Positions 38,791 through 48,223 of a stretch of DNA of 64,000 bases are shown piece after piece. Source of the stretch: Amycolatopsis aidingensis. GTDB lineage: Bacteria; Actinomycetota; Actinomycetes; Mycobacteriales; Pseudonocardiaceae. Below the pieces are notes generated by a model. The model saw only the letters and a list, made by a program, of their open reading frames with translations, did not search any database and was not told the origin of the DNA. Positions within the stretch are counted from its first letter, which is position 1. Each line of letters begins with the position of its first letter. The DNA is taken from positions 1 through 64,000 of the forward strand of contig NZ_CP076538.1 of NCBI RefSeq assembly GCF_018885265.1, given 5' to 3'. The position numbers were made by a program, and so were the translations under genes.

Positions 38791-39432
38791 ATGCGTGTGC
38801 TGGTGATCGACAACTACGACAGCTTCGTCTACAACCTGGTGCAGTATCTCGCCCAGCTCGGCGCCGACTGCACGGTGTGGCGCAATGACGTGGTGCGGCT
38901 GGACGAGGTGTCCGGGTTCGACGGGGTGCTGGTCTCGCCAGGGCCGGGGACGCCAGAGCGGGCAGGGCAGAGCATGGACGTGGTGCGCCGCTGCGCGGAC
39001 AGCCGGACGCCGATGCTCGGGGTCTGCCTCGGGCACCAGGCCATCGGTGCCGTCTACGGGGCGACGGTCGATCGCGCGCATGAGCTGCTGCACGGCAAGA
39101 CCAGTCAGGTACGGCATGCCGGGGCCGGGGTGCTGGCCGGGCTGCCGGACCCGTTCACCGCGACCCGCTACCACTCGCTGACCGTCCTCGCCGACACGAT
39201 CCCGGCCGAGTTCGAGGTCACCGCGCACACCGAGTCCGGTGTGGTGATGGGGATGCGGCACCGGGAGCTGCCACTGGAGGGCGTGCAGTTCCATCCCGAG
39301 TCCGTGCTCACCCAGGGCGGGCACCGGATGCTGGCCAACTGGATGTCCGGGGCCGGTCACCCGGTATCTGGGTCCATTGTGGACAAACTGGAGACCGCGA
39401 CCAGGGAGTTGCAGCGGGCCGCCGCGGCCTGA
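38791..39432 (+). CDS. trpG: Anthranilate/aminodeoxychorismate synthase glutamine amidotransferase (TrpG/PabA)
   Basis: 213-aa class I glutamine amidotransferase that supplies ammonia for anthranilate or p-aminobenzoate. The catalytic triad is Cys in GVCLGHQAIG and His/Glu in VQFHPESVLTQGG. Other landmarks are VIDNYDSFVYNLVQYL, VSPGPGTPERAG and KTSQVRHAG. No partner trpE or pabB is nearby, so the enzyme may serve both pathways, as suggested for the equivalent gene (Rv0013) next to pknB in Mycobacterium. Confidence 0.95.
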   Translation: MRVLVIDNYDSFVYNLVQYLAQLGADCTVWRNDVVRLDEVSGFDGVLVSPGPGTPERAGQSMDVVRRCADSRTPMLGVCLGHQAIGAVYGATVDRAHELLHGKTSQVRHAGAGVLAGLPDPFTATRYHSLTVLADTIPAEFEVTAHTESGVVMGMRHRELPLEGVQFHPESVLTQGGHRMLANWMSGAGHPVSGSIVDKLETATRELQRAAAA

Positions 39433-39444
39433 CCGGATCCGCGG

Positions 39445-40194
39445 CTATATCGTCTCCCACTGGCCGGGAGTGTCGATCTTCTTCTGGTTCCTCGGCTCGG
39501 CCCTGGCCCATTCCGTGCCGAGATCGGTGATGCCCTGCTTGATGGTGGTCTGCGACGTGTCGATCTTGTCGTAGATGCCTTTGAGCGCGACCACGGCGGC
39601 GCCGATGAAGGTGATGGCGACCCCGATCGCGGCGATCGCGGTCAGGATGGCGGCCGGAATCGCCACGACGGTGCAGGCCTCGACTATGGCGGCGACGATT
39701 CCGACCACCAGTGAGCCGAGTGCGATACCGATGGCGATCCAGAAGTCCTCGATACCGTTGGCGAGGTCTTGCAGCGTCTTGCTCAACTCGATGGAAAGGG
39801 ACTTCATCTTGTTCAGCCCGTCGCCCTGTGGCGGCACGATCGCCTTGTATGCCTCGGCGCCGCTTCCGGTCCATTCCGTGTTCGTCGCGAGCTTTTCCAG
39901 CGCGATTCCATCGGCGATGGCTCCGATCGGGTTGCCTACCTGGTCCCGCCACTGTTCGGCATGGGCTTGCAGCTTGCCGGGGTTGCCGACGTTGTCGAGG
40001 TACTCCGCCAGCTCCTGCCAGAATTTCTGAACCTCGGCCTGGAGTTTCTCCATCCCGGCCGTGATGGGTTGTACGAGGTAGTCGAACGGCCAGGGTATCC
40101 AGTCCAGGGCGTCGTTTACCTTGCCGAACAGGTCTTGAACCTTTCCTTCGACCTCGTCGGACTTTCTGACAGCTTCTTCGATTACGGCGCTCAT
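39445..40194 (-). CDS. WXG-motif protein with C-terminal membrane helices (ESX-associated)
   Basis: 249-aa protein with a helical N-terminal half containing a WXG-like motif NTEWTGSGAEAYKAIV (about 108-123). Two or three hydrophobic segments follow (IAIGIALGSLVVGIVAAIV and AILTAIAAIGVAITFIGAAVVAL). It ends with a hydrophilic tail. No toxin domain is seen. It is coupled by a 4-base ATGA overlap to the YxxxD partner, so it is probably a type VII (ESX) substrate or partner. Family assignment is from the motif and the operon only. Confidence 0.72.
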   Translation of the reverse strand: MSAVIEEAVRKSDEVEGKVQDLFGKVNDALDWIPWPFDYLVQPITAGMEKLQAEVQKFWQELAEYLDNVGNPGKLQAHAEQWRDQVGNPIGAIADGIALEKLATNTEWTGSGAEAYKAIVPPQGDGLNKMKSLSIELSKTLQDLANGIEDFWIAIGIALGSLVVGIVAAIVEACTVVAIPAAILTAIAAIGVAITFIGAAVVALKGIYDKIDTSQTTIKQGITDLGTEWARAEPRNQKKIDTPGQWETI

Positions 40195-40520
40195 TCGTTA
40201 TCGATCTCCGCTTCCAGCCTGCTCAACCTGTCGGCATAGTCCTGATCGTTGTTCTCGTAGGTCTGGCCGACGTCGACAAGCGCTCCGGCCAGCCGGTCGA
40301 AGTAGTCGGTGGCCTGTGCTATGAGTTCCAGTATCCTGGTTCGGGCTTCCTCATAATTCGCGTCGATTCCCATTCTCGAGCCCATACCCATGACATCGTC
40401 GGCACCGTTCAGCGTCAACGGCTCGATCGAGGTGGCCGGCGCGGAAAGCTCCTCGGCAGCCTGGTGCCATGCTTTGGCGTCCGACAGAAGTGCTTGTTTT
40501 TCCACTCGGAGGTCGCTCAC
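40191..40520 (-). CDS. Small ESX-associated (WXG100/EspC-like) protein
   Basis: 109-aa all-helical protein. The C-terminal helix has YENND, which fits the YxxxD/E type VII secretion signal, and the helical-hairpin length fits WXG100/EspC-type partners. It overlaps both neighbours by 4 bases. It probably pairs with the larger WXG protein downstream for secretion. No esx core genes (eccC, eccD) lie in this window. Confidence 0.72.
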   Translation of the reverse strand: MSDLRVEKQALLSDAKAWHQAAEELSAPATSIEPLTLNGADDVMGMGSRMGIDANYEEARTRILELIAQATDYFDRLAGALVDVGQTYENNDQDYADRLSRLEAEIDNE

Positions 40521-41263
40521 TGCCCATGCCCTTCGTGCGTTGTGCTCCGGGGGGTTGTTCCGCGGCTGATTCGCTGGATGGTGAGCTGCGGGTCGGCCAC
40601 CATGCCCATCAGCTCGCTGATGGCCGCGCTTCGCGGCCCCTTGGTCAGTTCACCTGTGGTGGAACGATCGACGAACGCGCGCAGCGCGTCCCGCAGTTCA
40701 CTCTCGATCTCGGTGTTGCGTGCTGTACCCGCCCACTGCGGATCGATCGACACGCTGCGTACCTGCCGCCGGATGCCGGACACGACGACGTGGCCGCCCG
40801 CACTGTCGGCGGCGGTCGTCGTATCCGTGATGGCCGCCGCACGTCGCATGAATTGATCAAGATCTTTTGAGACCTGGTGCAGTAGCTGTATTGCGTAGTC
40901 CCTGGTGATGGGTTGATCGTTTTCCGGTGATCCGGATGCGCCGACCGGAAAGTCGTCGTCACCAATGTGATCATTGAGATCCGTCAGCTTCTCGGTCTGC
41001 ACCGCAAGTGCCTGAGCCGTGGCTGCGTTGATTGCCTGCCGTACATTATCGGGTAAACCGGGTGGGTCGATCATGGATCGCCACCCCTTCGCCAGCTGGA
41101 CTGATTCGACATCACCGGTGCTGGTGACGCCTATTGTGACCACCTGATCGGGGTCTTGACCGAGCAACAAATCTGTGGTTATTCCCTCGTTTGGAGGTTC
41201 TTCCAAAAGATCGTTCAGCTCATCGTCATCTGCTTCTTCGAAACCCCACCTGCGCTCGTCCAT
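40517..41263 (-). CDS. YbaB/EbfC-like protein of the ESX-associated cassette
   Basis: 248-aa acidic protein. Two segments (about 35-90, QVVTIGVTSTGDVESVQL; about 155-215, VVVSGIRRQVRSVSIDPQ) have the alternating beta-alpha pattern of YbaB/EbfC DNA-binding-fold proteins, so it may be a tandem YbaB-like. Such genes often head WXG100 operons in actinomycetes; the role is not known. It is the first gene in this minus-strand cassette (ATGA overlaps downstream). Start ATG 41263. Confidence 0.65.
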   Translation of the reverse strand: MDERRWGFEEADDDELNDLLEEPPNEGITTDLLLGQDPDQVVTIGVTSTGDVESVQLAKGWRSMIDPPGLPDNVRQAINAATAQALAVQTEKLTDLNDHIGDDDFPVGASGSPENDQPITRDYAIQLLHQVSKDLDQFMRRAAAITDTTTAADSAGGHVVVSGIRRQVRSVSIDPQWAGTARNTEIESELRDALRAFVDRSTTGELTKGPRSAAISELMGMVADPQLTIQRISRGTTPRSTTHEGHGQ

Positions 41264-41342
41264 GCCTGTATGCTAATGCCTCGAGAAGATTGATAAGGCG
41301 TATTTGGCCCGATAGCAAGCCTGACAACTTTAGGACAAAAAG

Positions 41343-41915
41343 ATGACACGCCAACCGTTGATACCGCTCAGCGCTGGTGTACCGGCAGGGCGACGGGTCT
41401 TCATGATCGTTCTGGCGATGCTGTGTGTCATTGTGGTGCTGCCGGTCGGGGCGTTGTCGATCGTGGCGTTCTCCCGCATGGATGGTGGCTTTGCCTCGTC
41501 GTTCGTGTTCGTACTCGGCTTTCTCGGGCTGGTGCTGGTGTCGTTCCTCGGCTGGGGCCTGCTACGTGCCTTTCGTGCCGGGGCCTACCTGGAAGGCACC
41601 GAGCTTGTCGCGCGGGGAGCGCTCCGCAGGCGAAGGGCGGATCTGGCCAGCGCCCAGTCGTTGCGACTGACCAGGTCGAGCAGCGGGTGGAATGCGCGTG
41701 CGCTGATCCCGACCCTCGACGCGAGCCATGATGCCCATGGCCGCTCGGTGACGATCCATTTCGGCGGGCATGTCAACGGATTCCTGCCCCAGGCCGAGGT
41801 GGAAGCGTTGGTTCGGGCCATCAGCGCGGGCAGCAGGACGGGCTTGCCTGCCCAGCAGGCCGAACACACGATCAAGGAACTCTACCTTCTCGCGCACGGA
41901 CCATTCGCCCGTTGA
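41343..41915 (+). CDS. Membrane protein with C-terminal PH-like domain
   Basis: 190-aa protein with two hydrophobic N-terminal helices (MIVLAMLCVIVVLPVGALSIV and SSFVFVLGFLGLVLVSFLGW) and a soluble C-terminal part with PH-like short strands (GTELVARGALRRRRADLASA). The function is not recognised. It is divergent from the YbaB-like gene and followed by an ABC ATPase gene 18 bp on. Confidence 0.7.
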   Translation: MTRQPLIPLSAGVPAGRRVFMIVLAMLCVIVVLPVGALSIVAFSRMDGGFASSFVFVLGFLGLVLVSFLGWGLLRAFRAGAYLEGTELVARGALRRRRADLASAQSLRLTRSSSGWNARALIPTLDASHDAHGRSVTIHFGGHVNGFLPQAEVEALVRAISAGSRTGLPAQQAEHTIKELYLLAHGPFAR

Positions 41916-41933
41916 TCCGTTAAGGTGACCGGC

Positions 41934-42770
41934 ATGTGCGTGCGGCGGCTGGCTGGGGTCGGCAAGCGCTACGGCCGGACCGACCCCGTGCTGGACGGGG
42001 TGGATCTGGACCTGCGGGCGGGCCAGGTGCTCGGGATCGTCGGCGGCAACGGCTCCGGGAAGTCGACCCTGTTGCGCATCCTCGCCGGAATCAGCCGCCC
42101 CTCGCGTGGGCGGTGTGCGGGGTCGCCGCGCACCGGCTACCTGCCCGACCGGTTCCCGGCCGCGGCCACCCGGATGAGCGCGCTGGCCTACCTGCGGCAT
42201 ATGGGCCGGATCAGTGGCCTGTCCGCGGCGCAGGCGAGCGCGCGCGGCACCGAACTGCTACACATGCTCGGGCTGGTTGGCGACCCGGCCGGGCCGATGC
42301 GGGAACTGTCCAAGGGAAACGCGCAGAAGGTCGGCCTCGCCCAGGCGCTGCTGCCCGAACCGGAGCTGCTGGTGCTGGACGAACCACTGTCCGGATTGGA
42401 CGCTTCGGCGTATGGGTTGTTCGGCGACCTGGTGGCCGGATTCGCCGCGCGGGGCGGGAGCGTGGTGTTCAGTGCGCATCGGCCGGAACAGGCACAGGCG
42501 TACGCAACCGAGACCTTCCGGCTGGCGGGTGGACTGCTGACTTCGCTTGGCCCTGCGGAGGAGGTGGGGCCGCGGGCGACGATCCTGCTGCGCGGTGCCG
42601 TCGCCGGGGTCTGGCGGGCCGAGCCAGGGGTGCTGTCCGCGGTCGAGGACGGCGAGGAGCTAGAGCTGACCGTCCCGGCCGCGCGTTGCGACGCGATGCT
42701 GCTGCTCGCGCTGCGCCGGGGCTGCTCGGTGCGGGCGGTGCAACGCCAGTCGGCCGAGGTGGCCTCGTGA
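41934..42770 (+). CDS. ABC transporter ATP-binding protein
   Basis: 278-aa ABC ATPase with Walker A GGNGSGKSTLLRIL, signature LSKGNAQKVGLAQALL, and Walker B LLVLDEPLSGLD. The D- and H-loop follow (FSAHRPEQ). It is coupled by a 4-base GTGA overlap to the permease gene, so the two form a small exporter. The ATG at 41934 is chosen, with AAGGTG upstream; a GTG at 41925 is possible. Substrate unknown. Confidence 0.93.
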   Translation: MCVRRLAGVGKRYGRTDPVLDGVDLDLRAGQVLGIVGGNGSGKSTLLRILAGISRPSRGRCAGSPRTGYLPDRFPAAATRMSALAYLRHMGRISGLSAAQASARGTELLHMLGLVGDPAGPMRELSKGNAQKVGLAQALLPEPELLVLDEPLSGLDASAYGLFGDLVAGFAARGGSVVFSAHRPEQAQAYATETFRLAGGLLTSLGPAEEVGPRATILLRGAVAGVWRAEPGVLSAVEDGEELELTVPAARCDAMLLLALRRGCSVRAVQRQSAEVAS

Positions 42771-43408
42771 TCGCACTGCTGCGGTATCAGTTCGCCCTGC
42801 TCGGTCACTCGCAGCGGTACCTGCCTGCGGCACTGTTGTTCCTCGTCGTGCTGGGTGTGCTCTACAAGGACCCGAACGCCCCGGTTCCGCCGGAGTTCGC
42901 GGTGAGCGCGGGCGCGCTGACCGTGATCGGCTGCTGGCTGACCATCGCGCTGGTGGACGCGGAGGATCCGGTGCAGCGGCTGATCACACTGAGCCATGCC
43001 AGGGGCCGCCCAGCGCTGCTGCTGTCCCTGCTGGTGACGGTGTTGTTGTGCTGCCTGGTGCTGACCGGCTGCTCGCTGGCCTGGGCCGGGATCACCCACG
43101 GCGGGTTGCCCGCTGGCGAGCTGGGCCTCGGGGTGCTCGCGCACCTGGCCTGCGCCCTGTCGGGGATCGCGGTCGGCCTGCCCTGCTCCCGGTTCCTGGT
43201 CCCGCGGATCGGTTACACGGTGCTGCTGGCGCTGGCGTTGCTGGCGGCCGTGCTGCTGGTGCGGCAGGTCCCGCTGGTGAACCCGATGCTGCGCGCGCTG
43301 GCGGCCGACGACGGTACGCGGGCCGAACCGGTGTTGCTCGGGCTGGGGGCGGCCGTGCTTGCACTGGCGGTGAGCACGGCCGCCGTCGGCCTGGTCAGGC
43401 GCGCTTGA
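42767..43408 (+). CDS. ABC transporter permease (ABC-2 type)
   Basis: 213-aa polytopic membrane protein with about six hydrophobic segments. The order ATPase then permease and the start overlap of 4 bases are as expected for a small ABC-2-type exporter. The substrate cannot be told. It overlaps the convergent I36-type gene by 14 bp. Confidence 0.85.
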   Translation: MIALLRYQFALLGHSQRYLPAALLFLVVLGVLYKDPNAPVPPEFAVSAGALTVIGCWLTIALVDAEDPVQRLITLSHARGRPALLLSLLVTVLLCCLVLTGCSLAWAGITHGGLPAGELGLGVLAHLACALSGIAVGLPCSRFLVPRIGYTVLLALALLAAVLLVRQVPLVNPMLRALAADDGTRAEPVLLGLGAAVLALAVSTAAVGLVRRA

Positions 43409-43739
43409 AGCTGTGCACCACGAACTTGGTGTTCGAGATCTTCTGCCCCGGCTGCAGGATGAAGGAAGGCCCGCTGCAGTAGCTGCCGTTGTACATCCGG
43501 ATCTTGTAGCCGGTCCGGCTGATCATCGAGTTGTAGCGCTTCTTCGGGTAGCAGTGCGTGTTCTTGTCGAAGTAACCTGCGGTGCTCTTGGTGCCGCTGT
43601 AGTTGATGCCCGACCACAGGCACAGGTCGCTGGTGCAGCTCGGCGCGGCGCTCGCCGAGGTGGACGGAGCCACGATCGCGAGCGAGGCGACGGCGGCGCC
43701 GATCAGTGCCCGCCCAGCGAGACGGAACCCACGAGCCAT
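43395..43739 (-). CDS. Secreted peptidase-inhibitor family I36-like protein
   Basis: 114-aa small secreted protein with a signal peptide (about 1-32, ALIGAAVASLAIVAPSTSASA). The mature part starts SCTSDLCLWSGINYSG and has four cysteines (two early, HCYPKK and SYCSGPSF). The pattern matches actinomycete I36 inhibitor-like proteins, known for inhibiting peptidases. The role here is unknown. Start ATG 43739; convergent to the permease gene. Confidence 0.78.
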   Translation of the reverse strand: MARGFRLAGRALIGAAVASLAIVAPSTSASAAPSCTSDLCLWSGINYSGTKSTAGYFDKNTHCYPKKRYNSMISRTGYKIRMYNGSYCSGPSFILQPGQKISNTKFVVHSFKRA

Positions 43740-43823
43740 GATTGATCTCCCCTCAGTATCAGACGGCCTCCGTTGAGGCCCGGAGGGGAGCCTAACCCGG
43801 CGCGGGCTGTTCCGGTGGGAAAT

Positions 43824-44011
43824 TCACCGAAGTCGGTTCAGTAACGCGCGCCACGCCGGGGCGGGCAGTGTGAGGTGGCCTGCGGCGCGGTCCTTGGAGT
43901 CGCGCAGGCCGACGGCCGTTCGGCGAAGGCGACCTCCACGCACTCGCCGCCGTTGCTGGCGCTGTAGCTACTGGTGCGCCAGGTGGCGTTGGTGAAGTCT
44001 GGGGTAGTCAT
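43824..44011 (-). pseudogene. Frameshifted DUF397 gene
   Basis: DUF397 proteins are small partners of XRE regulators in actinomycetes. The first reading frame starts MTTPDFTNATWRTSSYSAS and has NGGECVEVAFAE. At about 43915-43921 it loses frame. The next frame resumes with the family's AVGLRDSKDRAAGHLTLPA and ends AWRALLNRLR at 43824. A single missing base explains the break. It may be real inactivation or a sequencing error. Confidence 0.75.
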
Positions 44012-44035
44012 GGCAGGCACTCTTAAGGTGGCAGG

Positions 44036-44891
44036 TCATCGATAGGACTCCACCATCTTATCGAGGAACCGGCGGGACTCGTCCGGGTCCAGTGCGGCAT
44101 CCCGCAATCGCCCGAACACGATGCTGTACTGGGTGAACTCGTCCGCCTCCTTGAGGTAGGTGGCGCCGAACAGGTCCTCGAGGTAGACGGTGGAGAAGTT
44201 CTGCTCGGCCAGCCGGAACAGCTGAAACGGGGACGGCATGGTGATCCTGTCTGGCGCATCTAAGGGCAGGATGCGCAGGGTGATATTGGGTCGTTTCGCG
44301 CTGGCGGCCAGGTGCCTTAACTGGGCACGCATGATGGCGTAGCTGCCCTGCACCCGCCGCAGTGCTGCCTCGCTCAGCACGACTTCGAGTCGGAGCGATG
44401 GCCGACCGGTGCGCTTGAGTACCACCTTGCGGTCCATTCGGGTTTCGACTTGCCTGTCGATCAGTCGCTGGTCGGCCTCCGGTTCCCAGGTCGTGATGGT
44501 CGACCTTGCGTAGTCTTCCGTTTGCAGGAGCCCTGGAACGTTGTCGATCTCGTAGCTGCGGATCTCGGTGGCGTCCCACTCCAGGGCGAGGAAACGGCGG
44601 AACCAGTCCGGCACCGCATCCCGTTGCACGGACTTGCGCCTGCGGCGGCGTTTCGGCTGCGCCTCGGCGAGCGCCACCAGATAGTCTCGCTGCTCCTCGG
44701 TCGCCCCGTAGAACTCGGCGAGCCTGCGGATGTCCTCCGGATCGGCGGCCTGGTTGCCGTTCTCCAGCTTGGACAGTTTCGGCTGCTGAGCGCCGATGAC
44801 CCGGGCCGCCTCGGTGGCCGGGTAGCCCGCTTCCTCGCGCAGGCGGCGCAGCTCGATTGGCCTGGCTGGACGACCGGTGCTGAGTGGTCAC
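44036..44891 (-). pseudogene. XRE-family regulator with DUF5753, 5' end damaged
   Basis: The long C-terminal DUF5753 region (YEIDNVPGLLQTEDYARSTI, and FQLFRLAEQNFSTVYLEDL) is intact in one frame. The helix-turn-helix (YPATEAARVIGAQQPKLSKL) is in the same frame, but upstream of it no ATG, GTG or TTG precedes the domain; the first in-frame start is at 44677, after the HTH. A GTG at 44891 (VTTQHRSSS) would give a plausible N-terminus only after a one-base shift. With its frameshifted DUF397 partner, this looks like a decaying regulatory pair, or a pair of errors. Confidence 0.65.
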
Positions 44892-44913
44892 CCGGGACGA
44901 ACCCGGGTGACCA
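44885..44913. terminator. Hairpin after pknB
   Basis: Perfect 12-bp stem (TGGTCACCCGGG at 44885-44896, with its complement at 44902-44913) and a 5-base loop, 9 bases after the pknB stop codon on the minus strand. It probably ends the fhaA-to-pknB operon, and it overlaps the only start codon that could serve the damaged XRE gene. Confidence 0.75.
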
Positions 44914-44921
44914 CCTCGTCG

Positions 44922-46886
44922 TTAACCGCCGGGGATGAGGCCACCGTCGGTGGAGGTCGCGGTGGACCCGTCGTGCTCACCGATGATGATGGTGACCGTC
45001 TGATCCTTGTCGATCTTCGTGCCGGCCTCCGGGACCGTGTTGGTCACCTTGCCCGCCTGGTCCGGGTCGGAGACCTCCTCGGTCTGCTTGTTGATATCGC
45101 CGCTCCAGCCCTGCTGGCTCAGCTTGTTCCGGGCTTCCTGCTCGGTCATCCCGGTCAGGTCGGGCATGTCGATCTGCTGCTCCGAGCCGTTCGAAACGTC
45201 CAGCTCGATCACCGTGTTCTCCGGCTGCTGGCCCGCGTTCGGCTTCTGGTTGACCACCTGGCCCTTGGGCTCGTCGGAGTCCACCTCGTTGCGCTTGACC
45301 CGGAATCCGGCGGCGGTCAGCCCGGCCCGCGCCTCCTCGTAGGAGCGGCCGGTGTAGTCCACCACCTCGATCATGTTCGGTGTCTTGCCGACGGTGATCG
45401 ACACCTTGGTACCCGGCTCGAGGGTCACCCCAGGGGCCGGGTCCTGGCTCTGCACCAGGCCGTACTGGTCGGAGTCCTGCACGTCGACCTCTTCGACCTG
45501 GCCCAGCACGAAACCCTTCTCCTTGAGGGCCTGCTCGGCCTCGTCCCTGGTCTTCCCCTTGAGCTCGGGGACCTGGGTGGCCTCCGGCTTCGTCCCGACA
45601 CTCAGCGTGATCTTGTCGGTGACCGGGATGCGTGTCTCGGCGGCCGGGCTGGTCTCCACCACCCGGCCGATCTGGTCGGAGGTGCAGGTCGCCTCGTCGT
45701 CCGGGACCGGGCTGCACGCCACTTTCTTGGTTTCCACGTTGGTGAAGCCCTGGCTGTACAACAGGTCCCTTGCCTGCTGCTCGTTCTGGCCGATCACGCT
45801 CGGCACGGCTTTGACCTCGGCGTCCTCGTTGAACGCACCCGCCAGCCAGGCGATGAACGCGATCAGCGCCACCCCGAGCACGGCCGCCAGGGCGAGCATG
45901 ATGTTGCGCCGCTTGCGCCTGCGCCGCTCCTCATCCGGGTCGTAGGGGTCGGGGTCGTAGTCGTCGTAGGCATCGGCCTGCGAGTTGCCCGCGCCCATCA
46001 CCTGGGTGCGGTCGTCATCGCTCATCACCATCGGTGCCGAGGGGCGCTGCCCGGAGAGGGTGCGCACCAGGTCCGAGCGCATCTCGGCGGCGGACTGGTA
46101 GCGGTTGGCCGGGCCCTTGGCCAGCGCCTTGAGCACCACCGCGTCCAGCTCCGGGGACACCGCAGGGTTGATCGCCGAGGGAGCCTGCGGGTCCTCCCGC
46201 ACATGCTGGTAGGCCACCGCGACCGGAGAGTCACCCGTGAACGGCGGTTCCCCGGTGACCAGCTCGTACAACACGCAGCCCGCCGCGTAGACGTCGCTGC
46301 GGGCGTCCACCGACTCGCCCCGGGCCTGCTCCGGTGAAAGGTACTGGGCGGTGCCGATCACGGCCGCGGTCTGCGTCATCGCGGCCTGGCCGTCGTGCAC
46401 CGCACGGGCGATGCCGAAGTCCATCACCTTGACCGCGCCGCTGCGGGTGATCATCACGTTGGCCGGTTTCACGTCCCGGTGCACGATCCCGTGCCGGTGC
46501 GAGAAGTCCAGTGCCGCGCTGACGTCGGCCATGACCTCCATGGCCCGCTTCTGCGCCATCGGGCCCTCGGTCTTGACGATGTCCCGCAGCGTCCGGCCCT
46601 CGACGTACTCCATCACGATGTACGGCAGCGGGCCGTACTCGGTGTTCGCCTCGCCGGTGTCGTACACGGCCACGATCGCCGGGTGGTTCAGCGCGGCGGC
46701 GTTCTGCGCCTCCCGGCGGAACCGCTCCTGGAACTGCGGGTCCCGCGCCAGGTCGGCACGCAGGATCTTGACGGCAACCTCGCGGCCGAGCCGGACGTCA
46801 TGCCCGTGGTGGACCTCGGACATGCCGCCATAGCCGAGCGTGTCGCCCAGTTCATAGCGATTGGAGAGCAGTCTGGGTGCGCTCAT
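44922..46886 (-). CDS. pknB: Serine/threonine-protein kinase PknB
   Basis: 654-aa membrane kinase that controls growth and septation. The kinase domain (about 1-275) has [10 protein letters not shown] (catalytic Lys), [17 protein letters not shown] and the TQT activation-loop motif ([15 protein letters not shown]) known from mycobacterial PknB. One membrane helix follows ([20 protein letters not shown]). Four PASTA repeats of about 65 residues then bind peptidoglycan or muropeptides outside the cell. It overlaps pknA by 4 bases (ATGA). Start ATG 46886. Confidence 0.97.
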   Translation of the reverse strand: MSAPRLLSNRYELGDTLGYGGMSEVHHGHDVRLGREVAVKILRADLARDPQFQERFRREAQNAAALNHPAIVAVYDTGEANTEYGPLPYIVMEYVEGRTLRDIVKTEGPMAQKRAMEVMADVSAALDFSHRHGIVHRDVKPANVMITRSGAVKVMDFGIARAVHDGQAAMTQTAAVIGTAQYLSPEQARGESVDARSDVYAAGCVLYELVTGEPPFTGDSPVAVAYQHVREDPQAPSAINPAVSPELDAVVLKALAKGPANRYQSAAEMRSDLVRTLSGQRPSAPMVMSDDDRTQVMGAGNSQADAYDDYDPDPYDPDEERRRRKRRNIMLALAAVLGVALIAFIAWLAGAFNEDAEVKAVPSVIGQNEQQARDLLYSQGFTNVETKKVACSPVPDDEATCTSDQIGRVVETSPAAETRIPVTDKITLSVGTKPEATQVPELKGKTRDEAEQALKEKGFVLGQVEEVDVQDSDQYGLVQSQDPAPGVTLEPGTKVSITVGKTPNMIEVVDYTGRSYEEARAGLTAAGFRVKRNEVDSDEPKGQVVNQKPNAGQQPENTVIELDVSNGSEQQIDMPDLTGMTEQEARNKLSQQGWSGDINKQTEEVSDPDQAGKVTNTVPEAGTKIDKDQTVTIIIGEHDGSTATSTDGGLIPGG

Positions 46887-48220
46887 CGATCTGTGCCGTC
46901 CCGTTCCGTCCAAGATGTGCCCATCATGCCTTGTGTGCCTGCGTTGCCCGGTTCACGTTCGCCCGTGTCCCACCAGTTGCCCTGGCGGGCGGTGGGGTTG
47001 CTCTCGTTCTCGCCGGGGTAGTGACCACCGCCGGGGTCCGGTGCACCCCCACCCGGTTGGACCGGTTGCCCCGGGCCGTCCGCAGGGGTCTGCTCCGAGG
47101 TGGCCGGGCCGGCCGGGGTGCCGCCCTCCCGGTTGTCCCGCAGCAGCAGGGGCAGTACCAGTGCGAGCGCGACGATCAGTACCACGATGATCACCGCGAG
47201 CAGCACCCACACGCCCGCGTGCGTCCGCCGGCGTTGCGGTGGCACCGGCATCGGGTTGACCCCGCTGTGCGGCGGTTGCACGGGCTGCATCGCCGGGTGC
47301 GATGTCGGCCCCACCGGCGCCATCGGAGTCGAGGCCATGGTAGGCGCGGGCTGGTAGGCCGCGTTCATCAGGCCACTGGGCGCGGGCAGCGGGTGGCCGG
47401 CCCGCACCGCCGCCACCGCGTTCGCGAACTCGCCGCCGCTGTTGTAGCGCTGCCGGGGATCCTTGACCAGGGTTGCCTCGATCACCGCGCGGGCGTGCGG
47501 CGGGACGTCCGGCGGCAGTGGTGGCGGCAGGTCCCTGATGTGCATCATCGCCACCGTCACCGCGTTCTCGGAGAGGAACGGCCGGTGCCCGACCAGGCAT
47601 TCGTAGCCGCATACGGCCAGGGAGTACACATCGCTGGCCGGCTCGGCGTCGTGACCGAGCGCCTGCTCCGGCGCGATGTAGTGCGCCGTGCCCATCACCA
47701 TCCCGGACCGGGTCACCGGTGCGGCGTCCGCGGCCTTGGCGATGCCGAAGTCGGTCAGCTTCACCTGGCCGGTCCGGGTGAGGAGGATGTTGCCCGGCTT
47801 GACGTCCCGGTGCACCAGGCCGCGCTCGTGCGCCGCCTGCAGCGCTTGCCCTGCCTGCTCGAGGACATCCAGCGTCCGCTCGGCGGAGATCCGGCCCTCC
47901 CTGGCGAGGATGCCTGCCAACGGCTCGCCCTCCACCAGCTCCATCACGAGGTAGGCGATCGAGTGCTCGCCTGCCACCGTCTCGCCGTAGTCATGCACGG
48001 CGGCGATGCCGTGGTGGTTCAGCGAGGCCGTGGTGCGCGCTTCGGTACGGAACCGGTGCAGGAACTCCGCGTCCCCGGACAGCTCGTCCTTGAGGATCTT
48101 CACCGCGACCGTGCGATCCAGCCGGGTGTCGCCCGCCTCCCAGACCTCGCCCATCCCGCCGACGGCGATCCGGTTGGTCAGCCGGTAGCGCTCGGCGAGC
48201 AACTGCCCAGAGGAGAGCAT
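46883..48220 (-). CDS. pknA: Serine/threonine-protein kinase PknA
   Basis: 445-aa kinase. The kinase domain (about 1-275) has [35 protein letters not shown] and [10 protein letters not shown] Pro/Met/Ala-rich linker and one membrane helix ([24 protein letters not shown]) follow. The short extracellular tail is Gly/Pro-rich and has no PASTA. Its stop overlaps the pknB start by 4 bases, and its start follows pbpA by 3 bases. Confidence 0.96.
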   Translation of the reverse strand: MLSSGQLLAERYRLTNRIAVGGMGEVWEAGDTRLDRTVAVKILKDELSGDAEFLHRFRTEARTTASLNHHGIAAVHDYGETVAGEHSIAYLVMELVEGEPLAGILAREGRISAERTLDVLEQAGQALQAAHERGLVHRDVKPGNILLTRTGQVKLTDFGIAKAADAAPVTRSGMVMGTAHYIAPEQALGHDAEPASDVYSLAVCGYECLVGHRPFLSENAVTVAMMHIRDLPPPLPPDVPPHARAVIEATLVKDPRQRYNSGGEFANAVAAVRAGHPLPAPSGLMNAAYQPAPTMASTPMAPVGPTSHPAMQPVQPPHSGVNPMPVPPQRRRTHAGVWVLLAVIIVVLIVALALVLPLLLRDNREGGTPAGPATSEQTPADGPGQPVQPGGGAPDPGGGHYPGENESNPTARQGNWWDTGEREPGNAGTQGMMGTSWTERDGTDR

Positions 48221-48223
48221 CGG

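Noticed and set aside
39378..39386. TGTGGACAA within the 3' end of trpG.
   Set aside because: A single box in coding sequence without partners; not distinguishable from chance.
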